Part shown: positions 33,520 to 45,590 of the stretch, piece by piece
Layout of the letters: every line of letters begins with the position of its first letter
How positions within the stretch are numbered: the first letter of the stretch is position 1
Assembly (NCBI GenBank): GCA_012064415.1
Contig: SSNU01000034.1
Location: 303,411 to 353,477, forward strand
DNA length: 50,067 nucleotides
Direction: 5' to 3'
DNA from: Gyrodactylus bullatarudis
Taxonomy: Eukaryota; Platyhelminthes; Monogenea; Gyrodactylidea; Gyrodactylidae
The notes under the pieces: generated by a model
Seen by the model: only the letters and a program-made list of their open reading frames with translations
Database searches by the model: none
What the model was told of the DNA's origin: nothing
Position numbers and translations under genes: made by a program

Positions 33520-34605
33520 ACTAAGATCACTACAGATGCTGAGGCGGCAATTCTTCGAAGCCAAAGAGGGTGCATGTTTGATAGTTCCAGGAGAGTTTTG
33601 TATGAGTGAGGTCCAAAGCAAGATCTGAGGTAGATAAACTGGATTCTTTCAAGTTTTTTACTGGTTTTTTGGGGTATTTGACATAGAAATCTAGATCCGT
33701 AATCGAAATTAGGGAGAATAACTCCTTTGAACAAAGTGAGTCGGATTTTAGATGAGATAACAAATTTTCGCAGAAAAAAGCATTTACAGTTCATTGCTTT
33801 TAATACGATAAGGGCATGGCCTTTGGTATTGAGTTTAGAGTCGTAGTTTAACCCCAGATCATTGACGGAGTTGACTATAGCTTGATTATAGGATGGTTCA
33901 ATAGGGATCTCGTTAGTAAGAGGCATGATTTTCGTTTTCGAGTTGTTAATCGATAGTTCAATTCGAGAGAGGGATGATTGGATATGATTTAATTCTGTTT
34001 CAATGACATTCGTACCATTTTGGATTGGTAGAAGGATTTTAATGTCGTCTGCATAATTGAAATGGTGGACTGAGCTGCTGGATTGTTTTATATCGGAAAA
34101 TACAATGTGTAGGTTGAATAGGGTCGGACCAATAACCGAACCTTGAGGGACATCGGAGGTGATTTTTGTTAGGGTTGAGGATTTTCCATCCAATGAGACG
34201 TATTGGTATCTATTAGCAAGGAAATAGAGAGTCCAATTTATTATGTAGGAATTGATACCATGATTTTTGAGGGAGTTGATAATGGCAGGGAAGGGAATGC
34301 CTTGGCAATATCAACATATATAACAACACAAGGGATATTTCTATATAGAAAGTCATTGGCTTTATCTAGAAAAGATAGAAGGTTAGTTGATGTGCTTCTT
34401 TTCTTAACAAAACCGTGTTGATGGGGGTCTAATATGGGCAAGTTTAATTTATACAATAGAGAGTTAATAAATCTGTCAATAATTGAGAGGAAAATAGGAA
34501 AGTTAGAGATGGGTGGAAGGTCAGCAGTGGATGAGGGACTTTTACATTTGGGAATAGGTGTGATTATTATCTTTAGCCAATCATGAGGAATATAGCAAAT
34601 TATAA
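33520..34605 (-). pseudogene. LINE reverse transcriptase, truncated at both ends
   Basis: On the minus strand the copy starts within the reverse transcriptase (near 34605: HDWLKIIITPIPK), runs through [30 protein letters not shown] and VPQGSVIGPTLFN to the catalytic [10 protein letters not shown], and continues to [11 protein letters not shown] near 33530. At least one frameshift interrupts it around 34195-34245. The last 90 or so residues and the 3' UTR are missing, unusual for a LINE insertion, which normally keeps its 3' end. This points to later deletion or rearrangement. Confidence 0.9.
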
Positions 34606-34884
34606 CAATTGTTAAAATTACAAATTTAGTAGTAAGAGGAAATTTTCATAGATAATGAAAGGTAGATAGTACTGTTTCAGAAATTATTTCATTTATTGAT
34701 ACTGCAAAGAAATTTTTAAATATTACAAGTGAGAAAAACATCGGTCTATGATACTTTGACTGAAATAAATGAAAAAATGATACAGTAATTGTAAATTTCC
34801 CTATTAACTACAATACAACTGTATAAAATAATGATACAACTGAAAAGATTGGAAAATTTAAATTTGCAATTTATTAAAAATTAT

Positions 34885-35694
34885 CTAGTAATTCTTCCAT
34901 GGATAAACATTCCAGTCTGCCTCGTTATTTCTCACAGCAACATTTTGATTCAATGTACCATCAGGGTTTTTGCGCAATTTTACTGATTGCTTCATGGCGT
35001 TATCTTGTCTCCAAAGCCCAGAATATCTGTACTCTCTTCCATCCTGATTCAACTTGTACTGGTAAGAAACTGAGAAAAAGTTGGAAAAAAAACTTTTTCT
35101 GGTCCAATCTTGATGATATCTGGCTTTAAGATATCTCTTATTCAAGTTTGTAGAAATTGGTTTGAAAATATCTTCTTTCGTAGGTAATTGTTCAGGATCT
35201 TTAATCGGTACGGCCTCAGCACTTGGAGTGATTCGAAATTCCCCATTTTGCAGTAAGCGACAATTCATAATGTCAGTATTTTTATCTGGCAAACCGTTGG
35301 GGAAATTTATTTGTCTAACTTCTATCAGATGTTTTACAAGCATTAGTTCTGAATTAACATGAGGAGTATTGATTACAGGAACGTATTTGTAATTTTTTGT
35401 GTCTTTACCAATGCCATATTTTTCTAGTATTGCTCTTTCATAGTAAGGAATTCCTTTAATTTTTTTAACTCGACAAATCATATTCAAGGGAGAAGGTTTA
35501 AGTTGATCGTATGCATTTGGATTGCTCTCTTTAAGCTTTTTAAGCTTTAAAATACGATCTGCCCACAGATTTGGATGAGTGTGTTCTAAAGAGCCAGGAA
35601 CAGGAGCCGATTCATAGGTTCTTGCATCATGATTTTTGATTGTAGAGGTATGAATAGCTCTGAGATTTCGTAACGATAAAATTCTCTTAAACAT
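34885..35694 (-). CDS. MRPL30: Mitochondrial ribosomal protein uL30m
   Basis: An intronless frame of 269 residues. The basic N-terminus (MFKRILSLRNLRAIHTST) looks like a mitochondrial targeting peptide. The uL30 core runs from about 70 to 150: ICRVKKIKGIPYYERAILEK, then VINTPHVNSELMLVKHLIEV and FPNGLPDKN, blocks shared with animal MRPL30. The protein is a component of the large mitoribosomal subunit. The remaining 100 residues are a basic and aromatic extension (RYHQDWTRKSFFSNFFSVSY) longer than the human protein. The gene is head to head with the USP gene, 79 bp away. Confidence 0.88.
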   Translation of the reverse strand: MFKRILSLRNLRAIHTSTIKNHDARTYESAPVPGSLEHTHPNLWADRILKLKKLKESNPNAYDQLKPSPLNMICRVKKIKGIPYYERAILEKYGIGKDTKNYKYVPVINTPHVNSELMLVKHLIEVRQINFPNGLPDKNTDIMNCRLLQNGEFRITPSAEAVPIKDPEQLPTKEDIFKPISTNLNKRYLKARYHQDWTRKSFFSNFFSVSYQYKLNQDGREYRYSGLWRQDNAMKQSVKLRKNPDGTLNQNVAVRNNEADWNVYPWKNY

Positions 35695-35773
35695 TTGAAA
35701 TAAAATTAAATGTAAACAAATCCATCGATTTTCCGATGTTTGTTTTTAACCATTCGATTATTTGAAATAAATA
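35695..35773. promoter_or_regulatory. Shared promoter interval, uL30m / USP
   Basis: Only 79 bp separate the divergent start codons. The interval contains the near palindrome TCGATTTTCCGA. A bidirectional promoter is inferred from geometry. Confidence 0.45.
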
Positions 35774-38700
35774 ATGCTTGCTGGAGATGAAAATCTCAGG
35801 TTAGAAAATATTAATTAAGTATTCTTCATTTAGAATAAGTTTAAATGAGCAAAAAAAATTATATGAAAATCACAAGTATATTGAAGTTCCTGTAGGGTCA
35901 ACATGGTTCATAATTTCATTGAATTGGATTAACAAATGGAATCGATTTTGTGATTTATTTCTAGATAATGATCCAAAATATAATTTTGAAAATCCTGGCC
36001 CCGTCGATAATTCCTCTCTTCTGGTATCAAATAAGCTATCATTAGAATTGCAAATTGATGTTGATGCTATTTTCATTTCAAAAGAACTATGGGCTAAGTT
36101 TATTGAATGCTTCAATACAGTCCATTCTGATTGTAATATTTTTGAACGAAAGGCTCTTCCCGGTGAAAAAGGGGACTCCAAGCTGTTCCTAATCATTCCT
36201 TGCATTACATTCCTTGGTTACGGAAGCAACAAAAAGATAATTGAGATTTCATTTATTCCTACCCAGACTATAGATGAGATTAAATCTACCATTAAAAGAG
36301 AACTGAAAATAAACCAAGATCATATTTTGCAAATTTATGTTAAATCTGGGGATAATTTTGAAAATATTTCCTCAATTGATTCTTCGTTAGAGGAAGCTGG
36401 ACTTGCTCGGACCGAAAAGATGTATCTGAGATTCTCGACAAATGGAACCTCTTGGTCTGATGACTATGAAAAAATCAAATACGAAGCTTCAGAAAATAAT
36501 TCTCCTCTTAACAAAAGTAGAGAGTTAGAACGACAAAAATCTGAGAAATACCCTCCTGGAGTCTGTGGTCTTCACAACTTGGGAAATACCTGCTTTATGA
36601 ATAGTGCATTGCAATGTCTATCAAACATAAGAAAATTGACAGAATATTTTACCGAGAAGAAGGATTGGCTCTCAGATGTCAACACAACGAATGTCTTGGG
36701 TGCTAAAGGAGAATTTGCCAAGTGCTATGCCGAACTTGTTAATGAAATGTGGTCTGGTGAGAATAACTCGTTGATTCCAAGAGTTTTCAAGTCTTACATA
36801 TCGAAAATTGCTCCTCAATTCAGCGGCTTCAACCAACATGACTCACAAGAACTAATGAATGCCGTTCTTGATGGTCTTCATGAAGACCTGAATAGAATAA
36901 AAAAGAAGCCTTATGTAGAAAAAAAGGATACCGAAGGACGTGATGATGAAGTAATTTTTTATTTATTCTTTTTAATTGATTCTGAATATTTTTCAAAATT
37001 ATTTAAGCAAAAGTTAACCCTTTTGTCCATCAGTATATTCTTAATTTTTTTTTGAGGGGAAAAATTCCCTATAGTTAAAAAGTCTAGACTTAAATTTCAT
37101 CATAATTTTTATGGCGTAACATAGATTAATTTTATCACTGAAAAGTGGAAAAAGTTGATCAAGTATCAACATCATTTATATGGTTATCAACCTGATTCTA
37201 TAAATCTTAATTTAGGATGTCGCCAATGAAAGCTGGCAAATACACAAGGCACGCAATGACTCAATCATAGTTGATCTTTTCTATGGTCTTCTCAAGTCCA
37301 AAGTTACCTGTCCAGTCTGTCATTATGTCTCCCTTACCTTTGATCCATATGTGTGTCTCACACTCCCCTTAGGTGACTCTTTTATCACACACCAGTTGGT
37401 CTATGTCTGGCCAAAGATTCGAGAGAAAAAGTATTCTGGTAGAATCCTCAAAGTTGTTCTCAAAATAAATGGACAAGCCACAAAGAAGAACATTGCTGAT
37501 GCTCTTGAACTCGTGAAGCCTACGCAAGAAAATTATTCTGTGAGTCAACAATTATTCTCTTAAACAACAAATACTTCTAATCAATGTGAATGCTTTCTTT
37601 TGTGAAATTAATCTTTCACTGATGAAAAATGTATGAATCAATCTACTATCAATGTTACATCTTTTCATACTTTCAGTATTCAGTGTACTTCAATCCTGAT
37701 TCAACCAATTACTACTCATCCAAAGTCATTGAAAACCGATATGCCTATGCCTTTGAAGTACCTAATGGTGAGCCAATAAAGCTATTCTTTAGGAACGCAG
37801 AGTACGTCTTATAAGTGTGCGTGTGTTTCTTGGAGATAATTTTTTCACTTGATCCTTTTATTTGAATAGAGATTCTCAGAATATCGGAAATTTATCCGTC
37901 TTGAATTTACCCATGAATTCAGGATCTGGCCGTGAGGTTATAGCCACGCCAGCTTTAATTGAAGCTCAAGTTCGAAATCTATTCTCTGACCTTGGCCTAG
38001 ACAGCATGGTTAACTTGGATCAAGAATTCTCTAATGGCCATGGGGAAAATGACCAATGCGAAGAAAAAATCCGAATTTTTGTTCTCAATGACTGCAAGGA
38101 TGTGTCCCTGAATAGTATCCCTAAGAATAAAGAAATTTCCGGTAAGTAAATATATATAATATACAACAGATTTTTATTCATAAAATAAGTTATTTAAAAT
38201 AGTTACAGAAATAATTATGCGAATCTGGTATAAATTGAGTAAGATAAATGCATATCTGTGATAATTTCATGTTTTTAAAAATTGAAAAATTGATCTGAAA
38301 TCTGGCTCTTAAGGGGAGTATGGTGTAAAGCAAGATAGAAAACCCACTCCCTTGTCTGAGGTTATATCTTGATTGAGGTGTGGAAAGTCGTTTACTGTAA
38401 AGGGATGCTACTGTTGCAATTCTTCGGAGCCATAATGGATACATATTTGCCATCTCTAAGAGTTTCTTGTAAGAATGAGGGCCAAGACACGAGCGGAGAA
38501 AAAGGTATTGAATCCTTTCCATCTTCTTACATATTGTCTGAGGAATTGGACTTAAGAGTCCTGCAACATAGTCAAAGTGTGAAAGAATAACACTTTTGAA
38601 AAGGGTTAGTCTTATGTTAGAAGACATGACGAACTTTTTGAGGAAGTAGCACTTGCAGTTCATGGCTTTTGATATTATTAGAGCATGGCTTTTTTTGCTA

Positions 38701-41700
38701 AGCTTAGAGTTGTAGTTAAGCCCGAGGTCATTAATGGAGGTTATTACCATTGGATTATGCGATGGTTCAATTGGAATTCTGTTTGATAGGATCATAATCT
38801 TTGTTTTCGAATGATTAAGAGAGAGACCGAGGTAAGATAGAGAGGTTTCAATATGATCCATTTCGCTTCTGATAACATCATTTCCTCTTTGGAGAGGGAG
38901 GAGAATTTTGATGTCGTCTGCATATTTAAAGTATTTGATGGAACCATTGGAAGGTTTAACTTGAGAGAATACCAGGTTAAAAAGCGCTGGGCCGATAACT
39001 GATCCTTGGAGTACACCTGATGTTATCTTTGATTGAGATGATGAAATTCCATTGAGAGTTACGTATTGGCGCCTTTGAGATAGCAATTGAATTATTAGGT
39101 TAATTGAATGTCTGATTACTAATCAGTGATTAGGGAGTTGATTATGACATCAAAGTGGAGTTTATCGAAAGCTTTTGATATATCGACATAAATAACGACA
39201 CAAGGGACATTTCGATACATTAGGTTATTAGCATGATCAAGAAAAGAGAGTAGATTTGTGGAAGTACTTTTTCTCTTAATGAAGCCATGTTGGAAGGGAT
39301 CAATTTGTTTCATGTTAATATTCTCTAAATGTTTTTTAATAAATCTATCTAATATGGAGAGAAAAATTAGAATGTTTGAGATCGGACGAAAGTCTTGGGG
39401 ATTAGAGGGATTTTAACATTTAGGAACTGGAGTGATTTTTATGGTTAGCCAATCGTATGGAATATCAAAATTCAGAATTAATAAATTTAAGTAATTGGCA
39501 AGAGATGTAAAAAATGACATTGGAAGGGAAAGTAGTAATTCTCTAGTAAATGCTAGTAAAAAAATTATTGATATCTTCTGGGTTAAGAGTTGAAGTTTGA
39601 TCTTTAGGGGAGGATCTGTTAGCAAGAAAATTAATTTTTTTCCAGGCTACCTTTGGATTAGATTTAAAATCTCCAGTGATTGATGATTCAAATAGTAATT
39701 GAGAGGGTAGAAATTCTCAATTGATTGAGTTTTTGAACAGTCTTTTTGAGTAATCTATAATATTACAAAATAACTTGAAATCAATATATGAGTTTCTGAA
39801 GAGTGTATCTTGAAGAGGAATTGCTAATGACATGAAGCGAGAAATGTCTGTGACAAAATGTGGGCGATTAGTGTCATAGGGGGAGTTGTTCCAGTCCATG
39901 AAGAGAAGGATAATGTGATCAGAGTCGTCAACTGGTTCAGCTAAAACATGATCTTGGCAGATAAAGTCTGTGAATAAAAGATCAAGGTAGTTATTGGAGA
40001 TTTTCCTAGTGGGTTTACTGGTTAATTGTTTAAGATCTTGAGAGATGCAAAATTTCAAAAGAGGAGAATCTGAATAAAGAGAATTTGGTTTGTAACTGGG
40101 TATGTTAAAATCCTCGCAAATAATTGTATTCATTCACTGGGATGATAGATTTTCTTCGATAAAGGAGATGATTTCATGTTCCGAGGAGTTTGTTACTGGG
40201 GGATTATAAATGGCAAATAACTGAATAATATTATTTCTGAATTCCATCTTGATCATTAAAATATCAGCTTTTGAATGATGACTTGAAGAAGAGATTACTG
40301 TAATCGATGAATGTAGGAAAATTACTGTTCCTCCACCAGGACGGTAAATTCTGTCAGCTCTGATTGTAGTATAATTGTTGAGATAGAACTCAGAGTTTAG
40401 ATGATTAGGTTTTAACCAAGATTCGGTGATGATTATAATTTCTGGAGAATGTGATTGAATAAATTTTTTAATGTTGAATAGAGACTTCAAGATTGATCTC
40501 GCATTCCATAGCAGAATCCTTGGGGAGTGCTGGAAAAAACTTTCTTTTTTCAGAAGGACCAGGAATGGGAGCTATTTTTGAAGGTAAAGGCCTCTTGATG
40601 GCCGTGTTCAAATTAGCTTGAGTTGGGTTTGATTCTTGTAACGTTGGTTCTTTTGAGAGAGTGACTGCGCTAGCATTATTGTTTGGAAAGAGGGATACCG
40701 AGGTCTTCTTTAATAGATAAGGTCTGTGTCTTGCCACAACGATTCCATAAGGGGAGAGTTCTTTGTGTAAGGATTGAATAGTTTCACCGTTGAGACGGAA
40801 ATTGCCATGAAGCCTTTCTTATTTTTGTGAGGAATTTTAATTTTGGCGATGAAATTAGGAGTTTTCTTTTCCAGAGTCGTTAAGATGAGGTGACCTATGT
40901 CATCATTTACATCTTGTGAGTGAATAACAATATGTTTGGATCCTTTCTCTGAGGCCGGCTTTTGTTGATTTGGTTGAGAAACGGTTTTTTGGAGATTACT
41001 CCGAACAGCAGTTTGTTTAGCTGCCTCTAGATAGCTTTTTTTGTTATTAGAAATTTGAGTTTTCTGAGGATTTTTTAGAACAGTCAACTGTAAATCGTAC
41101 GATTTTATTAAAATTATGAGTTGACTTTTTGAAAGCTTAAGAAGCGCGGCGTCATCAAGCATGATCAAACAAACTGTAAATAATTTAAATGGGTAATACA
41201 GTCTCGGCTTTAATTTCATCTTTGAAATATTTAATAAAACTTTCTTCAATACTCGATTGATTGAGACTAAAAATCACTTGTCAAGTGTATTATTTGGAAT
41301 AATCTTTTTTACAACTTTAGTCGATAAATTAATCATTGAAGTCAATGATGATAATCTTGCGGATCGAATTGAAGAGATAAGCTCAATCCAGCATTCTGTG
41401 CCTCTAGAAATTCCGAATAATGATGAAATTAAGGAAGATCAAGACTTTGAAAAAGTTAAAGGCCAAATCCTCGAAGATCGCAAGGTTGACATTTACGATA
41501 GCTTTGACAAGTTTATATCAGCTGAAAAATTATGCAACATGAACATGTGGTTCTGCAAGAAATGCAAGGAAGACCGAGAAGCATTCAAGAAACTCGACAT
41601 TTGGACTCTTCCTGAAATATTAGTGCTACATTTGAAACGCTTCAAGGGCTCAAGTCGGTATTCCAAGGATAGTTCCTTTGTTGATTACCCTGTAAAGTGA

Positions 41701-42297
41701 GTTAAATTTTTATTATCTGATCGATAGGGCATCATTGGTCATTGGTGGTCAGTAAAAGCTTAAATAGTACAAACATTTATATATATTCATTTTATATTAG
41801 GTTAATAAAAATTTTTACAACTTTTCCGGCTACATTATTTGCTCATTTGATAGAGCACTGAATTTAGAGAAAAAAATCATCTTGAATTAAATATTTTAAA
41901 CTTTGTTCTAATGTTCAAAATCTGCAAAAGCAACTAAAAATCAATTTTTTCTAGTGGCCTTAATCTTACCAAGTATATCAGATCAAATCAAGATGGAAAA
42001 GAGTATATATACGATCTCACGGGTGTCAGTAGTCATTCAGGCAATCTAGGTTTTGGTCATTACACAGCCTATGCGAAAAATTTCAAAAACAACAACTGGT
42101 ACCTTTTCAATGACTCATCAACGTCTCAAATCAGTGAAAAGAAGGTTGTTGATAGTAGTGCCTACTTTTTAGTTTATGAACGACGCCATGATTATGAAAA
42201 GGCCCATGATGCAGTTGAGTTTTATTCAGATAACTCTGCTGCCTTTGCTAATGGTGGGGATAACTCTTCATCTTCAGATGTTCCAGCCAAATTGTAA
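35774..42297 (+). CDS. USP4/11/15-type ubiquitin hydrolase, seven exons
   Basis: Exons: 35774-35799, 35834-36950, 37216-37539, 37677-37801, 37870-38141, 41321-41696, 41955-42297; all phase-compatible, 860 residues. The first intron is 34 nt; the fifth is 3.2 kb because it contains a LINE. Order of domains: DUSP-like region (about 30-120, [21 protein letters not shown]), a ubiquitin-like region (about 130-210), and the split USP catalytic domain. The catalytic cysteine is in [10 protein letters not shown] (C262) and the histidine in [11 protein letters not shown], with the partner residue in LFNDSS. Zinc-knuckle cysteines are CPVC in exon 3 and CKKC in exon 6. This domain order is typical of USP15/USP4/USP11, deubiquitinases acting in TGF-beta, p53 and spliceosome regulation in vertebrates. 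Which vertebrate paralogue is closest cannot be decided. The protein is shorter than USP15 mainly in the insert between the two halves of the catalytic domain. Confidence 0.92.
38160..41250 (-). mobile_element. Near full-length but broken non-LTR retrotransposon (LINE) in USP intron 5
   Basis: Antisense to the host gene. From its 5' end: ORF1 from about 41162 ([20 protein letters not shown]), shifting frame near 40780 and ending near 40468; an apurinic-type endonuclease starting [10 protein letters not shown] at about 40515, with [18 protein letters not shown] (normally GDFN) and DDSDHIIL; then a reverse transcriptase with [45 protein letters not shown] and [11 protein letters not shown]. It ends [10 protein letters not shown] plus a short AATAAA and TA-rich 3' UTR near 38160. 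Frameshifts and stops near 40134, 39710, 39410 and 39110 make it inactive. The two-ORF endonuclease/RT layout without RNase H fits the jockey/CR1 group. It is the longest copy of the family here. Confidence 0.9.
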
Positions 42298-42749
42298 ATT
42301 TCCTCCTAATCTTCCGTTCTTATCCTTACCTGCTTGAAGAAAAAGTTTCAAAAATTTGATGACAGTATTATCATCTTTCTATAATCCTTTTTTTGTATTT
42401 AAAATGGTCTAATGTTCTAGGCAAAAATATTTGAAAGCAATTTTGTCACAATTTTGAGATAACTTTCCTTTTTAAAAGACACACACCCCAATATTAAAGT
42501 ATTCCAATGGACTTTTCTCTTACATCCTCTAATGCTTTTCAATATTATACACTATTATCATTATTATTATTATTATTATGTACAATATATTTATTTATAT
42601 ATTACGATTACAAATCTATAAATTATTTATGATATCACCATCAATCTATGCTCATTTTTCATCCCTCTGGTTAGTCTAGAAGATGCTGCTTTTCAATTTT
42701 AAAGGACTATTTTTAAACACTTGACTTTCAGAAAATCTTTTACCGACTG

Positions 42750-43155
42750 TAATAGCTGGGAATCTATGATTTTCACAAAAATATGTTAAATATTTTTAGA
42801 TATCCAGAAGAAAAAATATCTTTTGATTTGACGCCAAAACGTCGAACTTTGAGCTGAAAAATTCTATTGGTTTGTAAGTGAGAGTGTGGTCAAAAGGAGT
42901 CTTTCAGGATCAATTTTCAGATGATCTAACGATTCACCTTTTCATCATTGTCAATTGAGGGTTGAATTTCTATTTCTTGATCCTTGAAAATCAGGAAATT
43001 TTGATAATTCAAAGAGGTGAATCTTTCGATAATTTAATGGCGATATCTGGATTTCTGAATCTGTATCATATTCGAATTCTTGATGAAAAAATTGAGATTT
43101 TTCTAAAATTTGTAGATTTCCAACTTTATATCAACCAACTTTACCATGATGATTG
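42750..43155. repeat. Diverged family A MITE
   Basis: Left end GCTGGGAATCTATGATTTTC and right end ATTCGAATTCTTGATGAAAA followed by AATTGAGATTTTTC are inverted relatives, as in the 21988 element. The central part is diverged. Confidence 0.55.
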
Positions 43156-43199
43156 AAAATTAAGTCTTATCGATTAAGACCTGGAACAAATATTTATTC

Positions 43200-43720
43200 G
43201 AACCGTCATGCTGGCAAATACTCACTTTGCGAATTATGTCTCACCTTTCTACTTTGGAAATATTTGACAAATTTTACAGTACTAACCTGGAGCTCATACG
43301 ATCAGGTTCTACGGTGAATGACAGAACAGTCCAAGCGCCATTATTACTGTTTTTAGCCTACTCCTAGGGGCCCTGGTTTCTGAGAGCACTTGTAAACATT
43401 GATGTTCCACGCTAGGTAATCCGTCCAGTGCCTTTAACAGTCCTAGTCGAAACTGTGATTCTGTGTTTCATCGGACGCGGGAACATTGCGGTATACCTAA
43501 GCTTGATGATGCGATTGGAGGGATTCCCTGAGGGTCATCGGAACTAGTCAGCACAATGAGGTTTTTTTTCAAGAGAATCTACCTAATGGGTTAGGGCCAA
43601 CCACATGAAAGACTTCCTACATATAGCGTACCCTTCAGAGGACTTCAGTGTCACCCAGTGGGCCCCCTTTATCCTGTTTTTCATGTTCAACTGGGTTTCC
43701 TCCATCCCACTCATCAGCCA
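43200..43720. other. GC-richer island of unknown nature
   Basis: This segment is visibly richer in G and C than its surroundings (for example CCTAGGGGCCCTGGTTTC and AGTGGGCCCCCTTTATCC). Stops occur in all frames; no tRNA, rRNA or transposase signature was recognised. It may be a fragment of an unlisted repeat or transferred DNA. Confidence 0.3.
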
Positions 43721-44917
43721 AAATCTAAACACTTCAAAAATAAACAGACATTGCTAAAATCTATGCTTGAGTTCCTTGAAAATTAATACAACTGTTCGTA
43801 TTTTACTACAAGAGAAACCATTCTATACATTGGATAAGATCTTAAAATTTTCAATAATAAAATACAAATTTAGGCTAAATCTTACAAGAAGGGGATCTGT
43901 AACTATGGAGTGAGATTTAAAAAAAAATCCCAATTTGATTTGAAAACTATAAACCGATCAATCCAACTTTGAATTCTTTTTGTTTCCATCAATGGCAATA
44001 TTTTTACATAAAACTTGAAGCAGTTGAAGAACTTTTCCCTATGCATCGGACAATGTTGATAGTGAATTTTACTCTTGTTAGACAAATGAATTTATTAATA
44101 GATAAAATTCAAATATAATATTTAAAAAATCTCTGTACAGAAAAATGTATGAAACTTTAAAAAATATTTAAAGAAAATAATTTAATTTCTCAAAGTTTCC
44201 TGTCGAAATATTCCTTCAAAATCTACAACAGATTAGATCAGAGAAAAATTACCCCAGAAAACTTTTCTATAGTTGTTGCTTGGGATGTAAATTCGCAATT
44301 TTTGTTATATTGCTTTTTCCTTAACTTTTTGAGAATTGATTTCAAGCATTGCTAGTAGCCAATCTGCTATTTTCTCCCCTCTCTTTTACTTGATATTATC
44401 AAGTTGATATGAAATTAATTTACACTGGATTAAGGCTCAAGCATGTAGGCCTAAATTTTTTTGGAAAGTTTGGAGGCATTTTTAATTTCGAGCTGGTGCG
44501 ATATTTTGAAAATTAAAATTTTTTGTTGATTTATGTGAGGAATCAAATTTTATTTTTCCAGATCACCAATAGAAAAGGAAACAAATTATACTTATTCATT
44601 TTTCTAGAAATATTTAGAAATAATTTACCTTCTATCATATATAAATATTTAAAATCTAAATCTCGTAACCATAAAACAAGGCAAATTGGAATCTAGGCTC
44701 CATATTTGAAGGATTTTTAAGTTTAAACGATGTAAGATTAACATATTTTAAAAACTTTAAGCTCAATGTTTAATTTCTTTCTTCAATAAACTTTTTCTTA
44801 TCTTATCTAATTCAAGAAATGATAAAAATCTTAGATTATAGAAATCAAGTATGTATTTCAGTAAGAATTTTAAATTATTGCTCATCCATCAATGTGGAGC
44901 TCAAATGAAATGTCCAT

Positions 44918-45316
44918 TAGGCTAGGGTGAAATTGTTAACCTCATATTAGGACCAACTTTTCTGATAAAACTACTAATTCTAAGCATTATTTTGTTTTGA
45001 AGCATGTGTCGAAAATGATTCTCCATTATGTCATTCGGTTTTAATAATTCAAAAATTTTTAAATCGCCGCTCAATTTTCAATGAATTTTTACTACGCAAT
45101 CACTAAAATCCGGAATATCTTGGTCATTCGATGAGTTTCTTAATTTTTATCTTCAAAAATAGTAATCTTTTCATCTAAAGGGGCTTCATGGTCAATTTCG
45201 TTGTTCATGGGATATTGTGGGAAAAATGGGCAATGACAAAATGAAGAATGACTTTCACGCTTTAAAATTATTGAAAACATGATCTGAGTACTAAAATTCA
45301 TCAGAGAAGTAAGTCA
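44918..45316. mobile_element. hAT element end, homologous to the 3-kb MITE
   Basis: Starts with the inverted-repeat sequence TAGGCTAGGGTGA and matches 2876-3206 and 3437-3490 almost throughout, without the hammerhead insertion. This copy therefore serves as the empty-site reference. It has no second terminal repeat at 45316 but runs on toward a hAT transposase relic, so it is the 3' end of a larger element. Confidence 0.75.
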
Positions 45317-45377
45317 TTTATAACCGTGGAAAGATTCAAATCAACGTCAGAATTTTCTTTAACAAATTCTGGATCCA

Positions 45378-45590
45378 TTACGCTAGGAATAAATACTTCA
45401 TCATCAAAAGATTCGATATGTTGTTTCTTAAAAAGATGGATAAAAACAATGCCCAGTGTTTTACCTGAAGAATCATAGAATCAGTATGAGAATTTATTTG
45501 TGATCTTCTACCGGAATGAACAACTTTGGCTTTACTGAAGAATCTTTCTATCGATGCTTTAAAAGCAGGGATAAACTCCTAAATTCATCG
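45378..45590 (-). pseudogene. hAT transposase C-terminal dimerisation domain relic
   Basis: The minus-strand frame reads EFIPAFKASIERFFSKAKVV, then HSGRRSQINSHT, and stops at 45378. The block ASIERFFSKAK corresponds to the S-x-ERxFS-x-A core of the C-terminal hAT dimerisation domain. After MILQ the frame loses family likeness, and upstream it is broken by a stop near 45585. Together with the adjacent TIR at 44918, it is the decayed autonomous-type relative of the MITE at 2876. Confidence 0.7.

Noticed and set aside
33398..33628. 76-codon plus-strand frame
   Set aside because: It lies antisense across the duplicated promoter block and the LINE end and has no independent support.
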